A DNA stretch of 64,000 nucleotides from Paucibacter sediminis (lineage in GTDB: Bacteria > Pseudomonadota > Gammaproteobacteria > Burkholderiales > Burkholderiaceae_C), in contig NZ_CP116346.1 of assembly GCF_030254645.1 (NCBI RefSeq), positions 3,761,001 through 3,825,000 of the forward strand, read 5' to 3'. The number at the start of each line of letters is the position of its first letter. Position 1 is the stretch's first letter. The position numbers and the translations under genes are program-made. Positions 53,869 through 62,816 of this stretch are shown piece after piece. The notes beneath the pieces are model-generated. The model was not told the DNA's origin and did no database searches. It was given only the letters and a program-made list of their open reading frames with translations.

Positions 53869-54929
53869 AGGTCCGCTCGCTCGGCTTCTTGGGGCTGAGT
53901 GGCGGCCGTGCCGCGGGCCTGGGTTTGCTGTGGGGGCTGGCGGTCACGGCCATGGAGTCGTCCACCCTGCCGCTGGGCAGGGTCAGCGCCGGCGAGCTTG
54001 CGCAGTTCGCGCTGCATCTGCTGCCGCAATGGTGTCTGGCCGGGCTGTTGCTGGCGCTTGGGACGGCCTTGCTTGAGCAACGCCTGGGAGGTGCGCAGAC
54101 GGCACTGGCGATGTTCGGTTTTGCGCTGTTGAACTGTGCCGTTTGGCGCGTGTTCGGCCAGCCCTTGGCGTACTCCTTGCGGGAAAGTGACGATGCCTTG
54201 CTGCACGTCTTTTGGAGCAGCATGTTTTATGGCGGCCTGTTTGTGACGGCCTACGGCCTGAGCCAGCGCTCCGAGCGAACGCGCGAGCTCTTGGCGCGGG
54301 CGGAAATCGCGCGTCAAAAGACGGAGGCACAACTCAGCGCCTTGCGTCTGCAGGCGCTGCGGGGGCAGATCGACCCGGCGTTCCTGCTGCGGGCGATCAG
54401 CGAAATCGAGCGCCGCTACGCCGATGACGTCGAGGGCGCAGAGCGCCTGCTGGTCCCCTTGGTCGAATTCCTGCGCGCGGCCATGCCTGGCGTGCGCGAA
54501 AGCGCGTCCACCGTGGCGGCGGAGCTGCGCCTGGCCGGCCTGTTCGCGGCGCTGCTGAGCGAGTTGGCGCCCGAACGCAGCAACTGGCATATCCGCGTCG
54601 ACGGGGCCATGCCGGATGCGGCATTCCCATCGCTGCTTTTGCTTCCGGTGCTGGAGCAACTCCTGGCTTCTGACAGCCTCGACGCAGCCGTCGAGCTGAG
54701 ACTTCATCAAGTTGATGGACGCTGCGTGTTGCGCCTTGAGCGGGAACGGCGGGGTCCGCCACGCCATTGGCTTTCCCCCGATCTTGAGTACCGCATGCAG
54801 GTGGCGCTGCAGGCCCTGCACGGCATTGACTGGACGCTGATGGTGGGGGAAAGTCCGCAAGCGCCCGCGTTGCTGCTGACCCTGCCGCTGCGCGGGCCGG
54901 ACGAATCACAGGGAGAGCAGCATGAGTGA
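53865..54929 (+). CDS. LytS-like pseudokinase lacking the phospho-acceptor histidine
   Basis: The 354-residue protein overlaps the active kinase by 4 bp (ATGA) and keeps its layout: four membrane helices (about 10-130), coil and His_kinase-like domain. The H-box reads LRGQIDPAFLLRAISEIERR: Ala172 stands where His should be and the FLFNTL block is lost. In the ATPase part the N-box is replaced by LLPVLEQLLASDSLD and no DxGxG loop is visible. It therefore should not autophosphorylate and is likely a partner or allosteric modulator of the active kinase. The coding frame is intact and coupled, which argues against a decaying pseudogene. Confidence 0.78.
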   Translation: MKVRSLGFLGLSGGRAAGLGLLWGLAVTAMESSTLPLGRVSAGELAQFALHLLPQWCLAGLLLALGTALLEQRLGGAQTALAMFGFALLNCAVWRVFGQPLAYSLRESDDALLHVFWSSMFYGGLFVTAYGLSQRSERTRELLARAEIARQKTEAQLSALRLQALRGQIDPAFLLRAISEIERRYADDVEGAERLLVPLVEFLRAAMPGVRESASTVAAELRLAGLFAALLSELAPERSNWHIRVDGAMPDAAFPSLLLLPVLEQLLASDSLDAAVELRLHQVDGRCVLRLERERRGPPRHWLSPDLEYRMQVALQALHGIDWTLMVGESPQAPALLLTLPLRGPDESQGEQHE

Positions 54930-55344
54930 GAACGAGTTCCTGGCCGCCGTCGGCAATCCGGATCGGCGTCATGCGCTGTTGGCCGCCTTGAGCACCCTTG
55001 CGGCGGCGGATGCCGCTCAGGCCCAGGACGCAGCTGCGGTGCAGCCGCGTGCCTATCGTGTGGCCTTTGAAAACGAGCACTTGCGTGTGCTCGAGTTCAA
55101 CAGTCGTCCCGGCATGGGTGTTTGCGGGAGTGGCATGCACTCGCACCCGGCCCACCTCACCGTCTTGCTGAGCCCGGCCAAGGTGCGCGTGAAGCTGCCC
55201 AGCGGCCAAACCATGGTTGGCGAGAACAAGCTGGGCGATGTGTTCTGGAGCGAGGCCGAGACCCATGAGGTGGAGAACATCTCGGGCAGGAATATGCGGG
55301 CGCTGCTGGTGGAGTTGAAGTCCGCGAGCGCCGGCAAGGCCTGA
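54922..55344 (+). CDS. Cupin-domain protein with possible export signal
   Basis: The 140-residue protein overlaps the pseudokinase by 8 bp. The cupin core shows GMHSHPAHLTVLLSPAKVRV and FWSEAETHEVENISG, with the His residues expected for metal binding. The N-terminus has a twin Arg followed by a hydrophobic, Ala-rich stretch (NPDRRHALLAALSTLAAADA) ending AQAQDA. This resembles a Tat- or Sec-type signal, so it may act outside the cytoplasm as a ligand-binding part of the kinase pair. It has single-domain size and no obvious enzyme signature. Confidence 0.7.
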   Translation: MSENEFLAAVGNPDRRHALLAALSTLAAADAAQAQDAAAVQPRAYRVAFENEHLRVLEFNSRPGMGVCGSGMHSHPAHLTVLLSPAKVRVKLPSGQTMVGENKLGDVFWSEAETHEVENISGRNMRALLVELKSASAGKA

Positions 55345-55359
55345 CCTGGCGCGCCGCCC

Positions 55360-56109
55360 ATGTCGCAAGCGACGGCGGTGATCGCCGAGAACGAAACGGT
55401 GCTGCGCGATGAACTGCGCTCGCATCTGACGGCGCTTTGGCCTGAACTGCGTGTGGTCGGCGAGGCCCGCAACGGCTTCGAGGCCCTGCAACTGCTGGAG
55501 CGTCTGCAACCGGCACTGGTCTTTCTCGACGTTCAGATGCCCGGCATGAACGGCCTGGAGGTTGCGCGCGCGCTGGGGGGCGCCTGCCATGTGGTCTTCG
55601 TGACCGCCTACAACGCCCATGCAGTGGCTGCGTTTGAGCAGGGTGCCGTGGACTACCTGCTCAAGCCCTATTCGATCGAGCGGCTGGCGATGACGGTGCA
55701 CCGCCTGCGGCAGCGACTGGATGGTGCGCCAGCCTCGCTCGAAAAGCTGCTGCCTGAGCTGACCAGTGCGTTGCCGCCGCGCGCCTACCTGCGGTGGATC
55801 AACGCAGCGAAGGGGCAGGAGGTCAGCCTGATCACGGTGGACGAGGTGGTCTACTTCCAGTCCGATATCAAATACACCCGTGTCGTGACCGCCGAGGGTG
55901 CAGCGCTGATACGCAAGTCCTTGAAGGAGTTGCAGGAGGAATTGGACCCCGCCTGCTTCTGGCTCATTCATCGCTCCACCATCGTCAACGCGAACGCCAT
56001 CGCCGGCGTACTGCGCGATTTTCGCGGCCATGTGATGTTGAGACTGAAGTCGAGAGCCGAGAAGCTGCAGGTCAGCGAGGCGCACACGCATCTGTTTAGG
56101 CAGATGTGA
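55360..56109 (+). CDS. LytTR-type response regulator
   Basis: The 249-residue protein has a receiver domain (1-120) with Asp57 in LVFLDVQMPGMNGLE and KP in DYLLKPYSIERL. A LytTR DNA-binding domain (about 140-245) shows VDEVVYFQSDIKYTRVVTAE, FWLIHRSTIVNANAI and a C-terminal KLQVSEAHTHLF. It should be phosphorylated by the LytS-like kinase encoded three genes upstream. LytTR proteins bind direct repeats spaced about 12 bp. It starts 15 bp after the cupin gene and ends the operon. Confidence 0.92.
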   Translation: MSQATAVIAENETVLRDELRSHLTALWPELRVVGEARNGFEALQLLERLQPALVFLDVQMPGMNGLEVARALGGACHVVFVTAYNAHAVAAFEQGAVDYLLKPYSIERLAMTVHRLRQRLDGAPASLEKLLPELTSALPPRAYLRWINAAKGQEVSLITVDEVVYFQSDIKYTRVVTAEGAALIRKSLKELQEELDPACFWLIHRSTIVNANAIAGVLRDFRGHVMLRLKSRAEKLQVSEAHTHLFRQM

Positions 56110-56147
56110 TGACGCCGCGCCTCGCCGGCCGGCAGCGTCATCGCGCT

Positions 56148-57479
56148 TCAGCGCGGCTGGAACGCATGCGCCAGCACCCAGCCGCCCACGCTCTTGCCGA
56201 GCGCTGCGCCGTCCACGGTGGCGGTGCGGAAATGCATGCCGCCGGCGATGCGTGCCATCTGAACTTCCGACACCAGATCGGCCGTCGTACTGAAGTGGTG
56301 GGTGCTGCCCGTGACGGTGCTGTTGAAGTCGAAGCTGACCTTCGACGTCCCGTAGTAGCCGCTCAGCACCTCCGCCATCGCTGCGCTGATGCAGCTGTGG
56401 GCGGCGGGGTATTCAGGGTGATTGGGCGTGGGCACGACGGGCACCCAGGCGAGGTCTGCCGTCGTGGCGGCGTTGCCGTCGGTATCGGCCAGGGTGATGG
56501 CACTCGCCGGACGCCAGGCCTGGTGGTAGTACTTGGACTCAAAGCAGGCATTCTGCGCGTCCGCCTGCGCCACCCAGATCAGGGCCATCAGTCGCGCATG
56601 CTCGGCCACACTGCGATTCGTCATCGCGAAGTTGCGCATATTGCGGGGCCAGAACAAGGGCGGCGGTTCGGTGTGAAAGCGCGCCGCCTCGGTTTGTTGG
56701 GCGCTGCGGGTGCTGCTGTTGGCAGCGCCGAGCGACATGGTCTCGTTGACGTCCGCTGCATAGCCGGCGCTGCCCAGTGCTGCCGGCCCGGGGGCCCGGA
56801 ACTGCGATGTCGAATTCAAGACGAAGGGCTTGATGAACGGGTTGGGCCGACCGATCGGGTTGTTGCCGCGAAACTGGCCGGGTGCGTTGCCGGGCTGGTA
56901 GGCCGTCAGCACGACCGAACGCCCGTCAGCCGCTCGCAGCGCGAGCATGCCTGACGCCACCTCGGCCCCGATCGCCAGCCCCTGGGCCCTGGCGGCGTTG
57001 TCCGGCAGGCTTGCCAGATAGCTGTCGTAGGCAGGCTGGAACTGCGCGCTGCGGCTGGGAAACAAACCGAGCAGGACCTGATAGGCCGCCGAGGCCACAG
57101 CCGCCTCCTGCGAAGCACTGGCGCTGCCACTGCTGGGCGTGATGGCATAAGACCGGTGTGTGCCCGCGATGGCCATCACCGCGTCGTAGATGGCCAGGTG
57201 CACGGTGGCCAGGTCAACCGCGAGATTGGGGCGTTGCTCTTCGGCGGTACCCGTGGCCGCGGCCGGCAGGTTGATCACCGTGGTGGCCACTTCGTTCCAG
57301 TAGGAGACCGCATTCGGGCCGACGGTGGTGATGGTGACCGTTTGCTCGGGCTGCGGCGTGACGCTCGGTTGAAGCGGTTGCGCCGGGGCGTCATCGCTGC
57401 CGCCGCCGCAGGCGGTCGACAGGCAGCAGGCGCACAGGACGGCGAGGGTCGTCATCGGCATGTGGGGCAGGTGTGTCAT
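56148..57479 (-). CDS. Vanadium-dependent haloperoxidase / PAP2-like lipoprotein
   Basis: The 443-residue protein has a lipoprotein signal, LSTAC with Cys24. The large helical domain carries the phosphate/vanadate-binding set of the PAP2/VHPO superfamily. KYYHQAWRPASAI supplies Lys and Arg, PNHPEYPAAHSCISAA supplies the phosphate loop and His (usual P-S-G-H reads P-A-A-H), and ARIAGGMHFRTA supplies Arg and His. Such lipoproteins may oxidise halides or dephosphorylate substrates; the two cannot be told apart here. The ATG at 57479 gives a proper lipoprotein signal. An earlier in-frame ATG at 57515 would prefix it with twelve polar residues. Confidence 0.82.
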   Translation of the reverse strand: MTHLPHMPMTTLAVLCACCLSTACGGGSDDAPAQPLQPSVTPQPEQTVTITTVGPNAVSYWNEVATTVINLPAAATGTAEEQRPNLAVDLATVHLAIYDAVMAIAGTHRSYAITPSSGSASASQEAAVASAAYQVLLGLFPSRSAQFQPAYDSYLASLPDNAARAQGLAIGAEVASGMLALRAADGRSVVLTAYQPGNAPGQFRGNNPIGRPNPFIKPFVLNSTSQFRAPGPAALGSAGYAADVNETMSLGAANSSTRSAQQTEAARFHTEPPPLFWPRNMRNFAMTNRSVAEHARLMALIWVAQADAQNACFESKYYHQAWRPASAITLADTDGNAATTADLAWVPVVPTPNHPEYPAAHSCISAAMAEVLSGYYGTSKVSFDFNSTVTGSTHHFSTTADLVSEVQMARIAGGMHFRTATVDGAALGKSVGGWVLAHAFQPR

Positions 57480-57638
57480 GGTGTTCGCTCCGCTTTCGGC
57501 CGGAGAGCGAGACATTCACCCCCCGCCGCAAGCAGAGTCTCTGAGCGCCAATGAGCTGGCGCTGCACCAAGTGACGAACGCGGCGAAATCCGGGCCGAAT
57601 GCGGCGAGGCGCTTCCGAATGCCGCCCCCGGCCCTCTC

Positions 57639-57650
57639 TACAATCCCGCC
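57639..57650 (+). promoter_or_regulatory. -10-like TACAAT six bases before the dnaE start
   Basis: TACAAT (57639-57644) is followed by CCCGCC and the ATG; no ribosome-binding site. The same 12-base string precedes trhO. Suggests a leaderless dnaE mRNA; the -35 is not clear. Confidence 0.5.
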
Positions 57651-60600
57651 ATGCCTTTTGTCCATCTGCGCACCCATACCGAGTTCTCCGTCGTCGACGG
57701 CACCCTGCGAATCGACGACGCCGCGGATGCCGCGTCCCAGGACAAGCAGGTGGCCCTGGCCATCACCGACCTGGCCAATCTGTTCGGGGGGGTGAAGTTC
57801 TACAACGCCTGCCGCAAGGCGGGCGTGAAGCCCATCCTGGGCGCGGATTGCTGGATCGAGTCGGACGCCAGCGACAAGCCGCCCACCCGCGTGCTGCTGC
57901 TGGTGCAGAGCTACCAGGGTTATCTGAACCTTTGCGAGCTGCTGTCGCGTGCCTGGATACAGAACGTGCAGCGCAACCAGGCCTGCCTCAAGCTGGTGTG
58001 GATGGAGGAGCTGAACGAGGGCCTGATCTGCCTGTCCGGCGCCCAGTTCGGCGCCATCGGCCAGGCCCTGATGCAGGGCGACCAGCCGCGCGCCCGCGAA
58101 TGGGCAGAGCGCCTGGCCGCCCTCTATCCGCAGCGCTTCTACATCGAATTGCAGCGCGCCGGCCTGCCCGGCCAGGAGGCGCTGGTGCGCAGCTCGGTGC
58201 CGCTGGCGGCCGAGCTGGGCCTGCCGGTGGTGGCCACGCACCCGGTCCAGTTCCTCGGTGAGGAAGATTTCGACGCCCATGAGGCGCGCACCTGCATCGC
58301 CGAGGGCGAGACCCTGGCCAACCCCAAGCGCATCAAGCGCTTTCTGCCGGGCCAGTACTTCAAGCCCCAGGCCGAGATGGAGGCGCTGTTCGCCGACATT
58401 CCCTCGGCGATCGCCAACACGGTGGAAATCGCGCGCCGTTGCAGCCTCAAGCTCACGCTTGGCAAGCCGCAGCTGCCCAACTTCCCCACGCCCATCCTGG
58501 ACGATGGCTCGACCATGCCCATGGAAGCCTATTTCCGTGAGCTGAGCTACGAGGGCCTGGAGCAGCGCCTCGTGCAGCTGTTCCCCGACGCCGGCAAGCG
58601 CGATGCCGAGCGCCCGCGCTATGTGGAGCGGCTGGAGTTCGAGCTGGGCACCATCATCAAGATGGGCTTCCCGGGCTACTTCCTGATCGTGTCGGACTTC
58701 ATCCGCTGGGCCAAGGCCAACGGCTGCCCGGTGGGGCCGGGCCGGGGTTCGGGCGCGGGCTCGCTGGTGGCCTATGTGCTCTCGATCACCGACCTGGACC
58801 CGCTGCAGTACAACCTGCTGTTCGAGCGCTTCCTGAACCCCGAGCGGGTCTCGATGCCCGACTTCGACATCGACTTCTGCCAGGGCAATCGCGACCGCGT
58901 CATCGACTATGTGAAGGACAAGTACGGCCGCCCCGCGGTGAGCCAGATTGCCACCTTCGGCACCATGGCGGCCAAGGCCGCGCTGCGCGATATCGGCCGC
59001 GTGCTGGGCATGGGCTTCGGCCATGTCGATTCCATCGCCAAGCTGATCCCGGCGCCGCCCGGCAAGACCGTGACCCTGGCCAGGCTGCCGCCCGACTTCG
59101 ACCCCGACAAGGCCAAGGTGATCTACGCCCGCCACGAGGCGCCGGAGATCGAGGAGCGCGAGCAGCAGGAAGAGGAGGTGGCCGAGCTGCTCAAGCTGGC
59201 CGCGCGCGTCGAGGGCATGGTGCGCAATATCGGCATGCATGCCGGCGGCGTGCTGATCGCGCCGGGCAAGATCACCGATTTCTGCCCGATGTACCAGCAG
59301 CCGGGCTCGACCAGCGCGGTGAGCATGTACGACAAGGACGACGTCGAGGCCATCGGCCTGGTGAAGTTCGACTTCCTGGGCCTGGCCACGCTGACCATCC
59401 TGGAGCTGGCCAAGAACTTCATCATCGCGCGCTACCCGGATCGCCAGGACTTCGACTGGGCCAAGGTGCCGCTGGACGACCGCAAGGTGTTCAAGCTCTT
59501 CGGCGATGGCTTCTCGGAAAGCGTGTTCCAGTTTGAATCGCCCGGCATGCAGCGCCTGCTCAAGGACGCCAAGCCCTCGCGCTTCGAGGACCTGATCGCG
59601 CTGGTGTCGCTGTACCGCCCGGGCCCGATGGACCTGATCCCTTCGTTCGTGGCGCGCAAGCATGGCCGCGAGACCATCGAGTACCCGCATCCCTTGCTGG
59701 GCCAGGTGCTGGAGGAGACCTATGGCGTGATGGTCTACCAGGAGCAGGTGATGCAGGCGGCCCAGGTGCTGGGCGGCTACAGCCTTGGCGGCGCCGACAT
59801 GCTGCGCCGCGCGATGGGCAAGAAGAAGGCCGAGGAAATGGCCATGCACCGCGAGATCTTCCGCAAGGGAGCCGCGGCCAAGGATATTTCGCAGGACAAG
59901 GCCGACGAGGTCTTCGACCTGATGGAGAAGTTCGCGGGCTACGGCTTCAACAAGTCGCACGCCGCCGCCTATGCCTTGCTGAGCTACCACACGGCCTGGC
60001 TGAAGACGCATTTCACGGCCGAGTTCTACGCCGCGAACATGACGATCGAAATGGACGACACCGACAAGCTCAAGGTGTTGCTCAACGACGCGCAGATCTT
60101 CGGCATTGAGTTCCAGCCGCCCTGCGTGAACCGCGGCGTCTACCGTTTCGAGCCCATCAGCAACAAGCTCGTCAACTACGGCCTGGGTGCCATCAAGGGC
60201 ACGGGCCAGGGCGCCATCGAGGCGATCGTGGCGGCGCGCCAGTCGGGCGGCCCCTTCAAGAGCTTCTTCGATTTCTGCGCCCGCGTGGACCGCAAGGCCG
60301 TCAACAAGCGCGTGGTGGAGGCCCTCATCAAGGCCGGCGCCTTCGACACCCTGGAGGCCGAGCGCGCGCGCCTGCTGGCCAGCGTGGCGCTGGGATACAC
60401 CTATGCCGACAAGCTGGCGCAGGACGCCGACCAGGGCGGGCTGTTCGACTTCGACGAGGGCGCCCATGGCTCCTCCTCGGCCGAGCCCGCGCTGGTGGAC
60501 GCCGCGCCCTGGAGCATCAAGGAGCGCCTGAGTCTGGAGAAGACGGCGATCGGCTTCTACCTCTCCGGCCATCTGTTCGACCAGAGCGGCGAGGAGGTGC

Positions 60601-61148
60601 GCCGCATGGTGAAGCGCCGCATCGCCGATCTGCAGGACAGCCGCGATCCCATCATGGTGGCGGGCATCGTCTCGGACATGCGCATCATCAACGGCCACCG
60701 CGGCAAGGTGGCGATCTTCAAGCTCGACGACAAGAGCGATGCGATCGAGGCGGTGGCCAACGAGGAACTCATCAACGCCCACAAGGAGACGCTGGCCGAG
60801 GACGAGCTCATCATCGTCTCGGGCAAGGTGCAGAACGACCGCTTCTCGGGTGGCCTGCGGCTGAACATCCAGCAGCTGTGGAGCCTCACCGCGGCGCGCG
60901 CGCGCTTCGGCAAGTTCCTGCGCCTGCAGGCAAATGGCGTGACGCCGCCGGTGGCCGAGGTGGTGGCGGCCTGGCCGGCGCGCCGCGTCGAGGCCGAGCA
61001 GGGCACCCTGGTGCAGGGCCTGTCGCTGCGCCTGGCCGTCAAGCGCGAGGGCGCCAGCGCCGAGCTGGACCTGGGCGAGGCGGCCAAGTTCTGGCCCTGC
61101 GACGAGGCCCTGGCGAAGCTCGGCAACGCGCAGATCGTGTACGACTGA
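57651..61148 (+). CDS. dnaE: DNA polymerase III alpha subunit
   Basis: The replicative polymerase catalytic subunit has 1165 residues. An N-terminal PHP domain (HLRTHTEFSVVDGTLRIDDA) is followed by the palm with Asp404 and Asp406 in MPDFDIDFCQGNRDRVIDYV. GPGRGSGAGSLVAYVLSITD (finger/palm) and KKKAEEMAMHREIFRKGA precede the C-terminal HhH and OB-fold parts (ISNKLVNYGLGAIKGTGQGA and MVAGIVSDMRIINGHRGKVA). It is cytoplasmic and works with the beta clamp and epsilon. Length equals E. coli DnaE (1160). The promoter may be leaderless. Confidence 0.98.
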   Translation: MPFVHLRTHTEFSVVDGTLRIDDAADAASQDKQVALAITDLANLFGGVKFYNACRKAGVKPILGADCWIESDASDKPPTRVLLLVQSYQGYLNLCELLSRAWIQNVQRNQACLKLVWMEELNEGLICLSGAQFGAIGQALMQGDQPRAREWAERLAALYPQRFYIELQRAGLPGQEALVRSSVPLAAELGLPVVATHPVQFLGEEDFDAHEARTCIAEGETLANPKRIKRFLPGQYFKPQAEMEALFADIPSAIANTVEIARRCSLKLTLGKPQLPNFPTPILDDGSTMPMEAYFRELSYEGLEQRLVQLFPDAGKRDAERPRYVERLEFELGTIIKMGFPGYFLIVSDFIRWAKANGCPVGPGRGSGAGSLVAYVLSITDLDPLQYNLLFERFLNPERVSMPDFDIDFCQGNRDRVIDYVKDKYGRPAVSQIATFGTMAAKAALRDIGRVLGMGFGHVDSIAKLIPAPPGKTVTLARLPPDFDPDKAKVIYARHEAPEIEEREQQEEEVAELLKLAARVEGMVRNIGMHAGGVLIAPGKITDFCPMYQQPGSTSAVSMYDKDDVEAIGLVKFDFLGLATLTILELAKNFIIARYPDRQDFDWAKVPLDDRKVFKLFGDGFSESVFQFESPGMQRLLKDAKPSRFEDLIALVSLYRPGPMDLIPSFVARKHGRETIEYPHPLLGQVLEETYGVMVYQEQVMQAAQVLGGYSLGGADMLRRAMGKKKAEEMAMHREIFRKGAAAKDISQDKADEVFDLMEKFAGYGFNKSHAAAYALLSYHTAWLKTHFTAEFYAANMTIEMDDTDKLKVLLNDAQIFGIEFQPPCVNRGVYRFEPISNKLVNYGLGAIKGTGQGAIEAIVAARQSGGPFKSFFDFCARVDRKAVNKRVVEALIKAGAFDTLEAERARLLASVALGYTYADKLAQDADQGGLFDFDEGAHGSSSAEPALVDAAPWSIKERLSLEKTAIGFYLSGHLFDQSGEEVRRMVKRRIADLQDSRDPIMVAGIVSDMRIINGHRGKVAIFKLDDKSDAIEAVANEELINAHKETLAEDELIIVSGKVQNDRFSGGLRLNIQQLWSLTAARARFGKFLRLQANGVTPPVAEVVAAWPARRVEAEQGTLVQGLSLRLAVKREGASAELDLGEAAKFWPCDEALAKLGNAQIVYD

Positions 61149-61245
61149 GGCGTCGCGGCGGCGCTGTTGCGCGGCGGCGAATGGCCCCTCTTTTGAGCGT
61201 TTGGCGCAACGGGGATTTCGGGCATGATCGCCTCAAGCGACAGCC

Positions 61246-62547
61246 ATGGACACCCCGGCGCCCAACCCCTCCATCCCCACCACCGGCCTGATCCTGACCG
61301 GCGGCGGTGCCCGCGCGGCCTACCAGGTGGGCGTGCTGGCGGCGATCGCGCAATTGCGCCGCGATGCCGGGGTCACGGCCGCCAACCCGTTTCCGGTGAT
61401 TGCCGGCACCTCGGCCGGCGCCATCAATGCCGGCACCCTGGCCTGTCAGGCGGACGACTTCGATGGCGCCGTCGATGGGCTGATGCACATCTGGCAGAAC
61501 ATCCATGTGGATCAGGTCTATGCCGCCGATGCCTTTGGCGTGATACGCACCGGCGCGCGCTGGATGACCATGATGAGCCTGGGCTGGGCGGTGGCGCGCT
61601 GGCATCGCAGCAAGCCGCGCAGCCTGCTGGACAACGAGCCGCTCGGCCGCCTGCTGCAGCGTTGGGTGCGGCTGGAGCGGCTGGACGACATGCTGGCGCA
61701 GGGCCATCTGCGGGCGCTGGCGGTGAGCGGCTCCAGCTACAGCTCGGGCCAGCATGTCACCTTCTACCAGACCCATGCGGCGCTGCAGCCCTGGATGCGC
61801 TCGCAGCGCATCGCCACACCCGCCAAGCTGAGCATCGAGCATCTGCTGGCGTCCTCGGCAATTCCCTTCATCTTCCCGGCCCAGTTGCTCGACCTGGAGG
61901 GGCAGGCCGAATGGTTTGGCGACGGTTCGATGCGCCAGAGCGCGCCGATCTCGCCGGCCATCCACCTGGGCGCCGAACGCGTGCTGGTGATAGGTGCCGG
62001 CCGCATGCATGAGCCGCCCGGGCGGCGCAGCACCCTGGTGGAGGGCCACCCCAGCATGGCGCAGATCGCCGGCCATGCGCTTTCCAACATCTTTTTGGAT
62101 GCGCTGGCGGTGGACGTGGAGCGCCTGCAACGCATCAACAACACGCTCAGTCTGCTGCCCGCGGCGGCGCGCGAGGCCACGCCGCTGCGGCCGGTCGAGG
62201 TGCTGGTGATCGCGCCCAGCCGCCGCATCGATGAACTCGCCGCCGAGCACCAGCACAGCCTGCCGCCGCCGATACGCGCGATGCTGCGCAGCGTGGGCGT
62301 GGCCGGCGAGGGCAAGGCCGCCACCGGCTCGGCGCTCACCAGCTATCTGCTGTTCGAGCCCTCGTTCACCGGCGAGCTGATCATGCTGGGCATGTCCGAC
62401 ACCCTGGCCAAGCGTGCCGAGGTGCAGCGCTTCTTCGGCTGGCCGGCGCAGGCGCCCAAGGTCGACCCGCGCTCGATGCGCAAGCGCAGCGCCGGCTTCG
62501 CCGAGGCTCAGTCCGCCGCGGTGGCCGAGGCTGCCGAAGCTGCCTGA
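61246..62547 (+). CDS. Patatin-like phospholipase
   Basis: This 433-residue lipid acyl hydrolase has the oxyanion glycine loop LTGGGARAAYQVGVLAAI and nucleophile Ser56 in GTSAGAIN. The catalytic Asp is in EWFGDGSMRQSAPISPAI. There is no signal peptide, so it is cytosolic or membrane-associated. The Arg/Ala-rich C-terminus is low complexity. Family members cleave fatty acids from phospholipids or act as effectors. No secretion genes are nearby, so a lipid turnover role is more likely than a toxin role. Its 3' end overlaps the convergent ComEA-like gene by 40 bp. Confidence 0.9.
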   Translation: MDTPAPNPSIPTTGLILTGGGARAAYQVGVLAAIAQLRRDAGVTAANPFPVIAGTSAGAINAGTLACQADDFDGAVDGLMHIWQNIHVDQVYAADAFGVIRTGARWMTMMSLGWAVARWHRSKPRSLLDNEPLGRLLQRWVRLERLDDMLAQGHLRALAVSGSSYSSGQHVTFYQTHAALQPWMRSQRIATPAKLSIEHLLASSAIPFIFPAQLLDLEGQAEWFGDGSMRQSAPISPAIHLGAERVLVIGAGRMHEPPGRRSTLVEGHPSMAQIAGHALSNIFLDALAVDVERLQRINNTLSLLPAAAREATPLRPVEVLVIAPSRRIDELAAEHQHSLPPPIRAMLRSVGVAGEGKAATGSALTSYLLFEPSFTGELIMLGMSDTLAKRAEVQRFFGWPAQAPKVDPRSMRKRSAGFAEAQSAAVAEAAEAA

Positions 62548-62813
62548 GCGCCCCAGGCCCGGCCCTGCACGCGCAGGCCCTGGGCCGAGAGCTTGGCGGC
62601 CAGCTTGGGGCCGATGCCCGCGACGCGGCGGCGCAGATCCTGCCAGTCCTTGAAGGGGCGCGCCGCCAGCAGGCGCTCGGCCAGCTCCGGGCCGATGCCG
62701 GTGAGCGACTCCAGCTCGGCGCGGCTGGCGCTGTTGATCTCCAGCGGGGTCGGGTCTTGCGCCCAGGCAGGCAGTGCCAGCAGGGAGGCCAGCAGTGCCA
62801 GACGCCGTCTCAT
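62508..62813 (-). CDS. comEA: ComEA-like helix-hairpin-helix DNA-binding protein
   Basis: The 101-residue protein has the signal peptide MRRRLALLASLLALPAWA. The paired HhH motif is INSASRAELESLTGIGPELA followed by VAGIGPKLAAKL, and the C-terminus is Ala-rich. This is the ComEA family: periplasmic DNA-binding proteins that pull transforming DNA through the outer membrane in naturally competent bacteria. The DNA uptake pore genes are not in the window. It overlaps the patatin gene at its 3' end and lies 3 bp after the MsbA-like gene, so it is probably in that transcript. Confidence 0.88.
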   Translation of the reverse strand: MRRRLALLASLLALPAWAQDPTPLEINSASRAELESLTGIGPELAERLLAARPFKDWQDLRRRVAGIGPKLAAKLSAQGLRVQGRAWGAQAASAASATAAD

Positions 62814-62816
62814 GCC

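Noticed and set aside
53865-54929. Second LytS-like gene as a decaying pseudogene
   Set aside because: The frame is open over 354 codons, codon use is normal and both ends overlap neighbours, so it is a protein-coding pseudokinase.
57516-60782. Minus-strand ORF of 1088 codons opposite dnaE
   Set aside because: Shadow of a GC-rich gene: the translation is low-complexity (His/Leu/Ala/Gln-rich), matches no family, and dnaE on the other strand is unambiguous.
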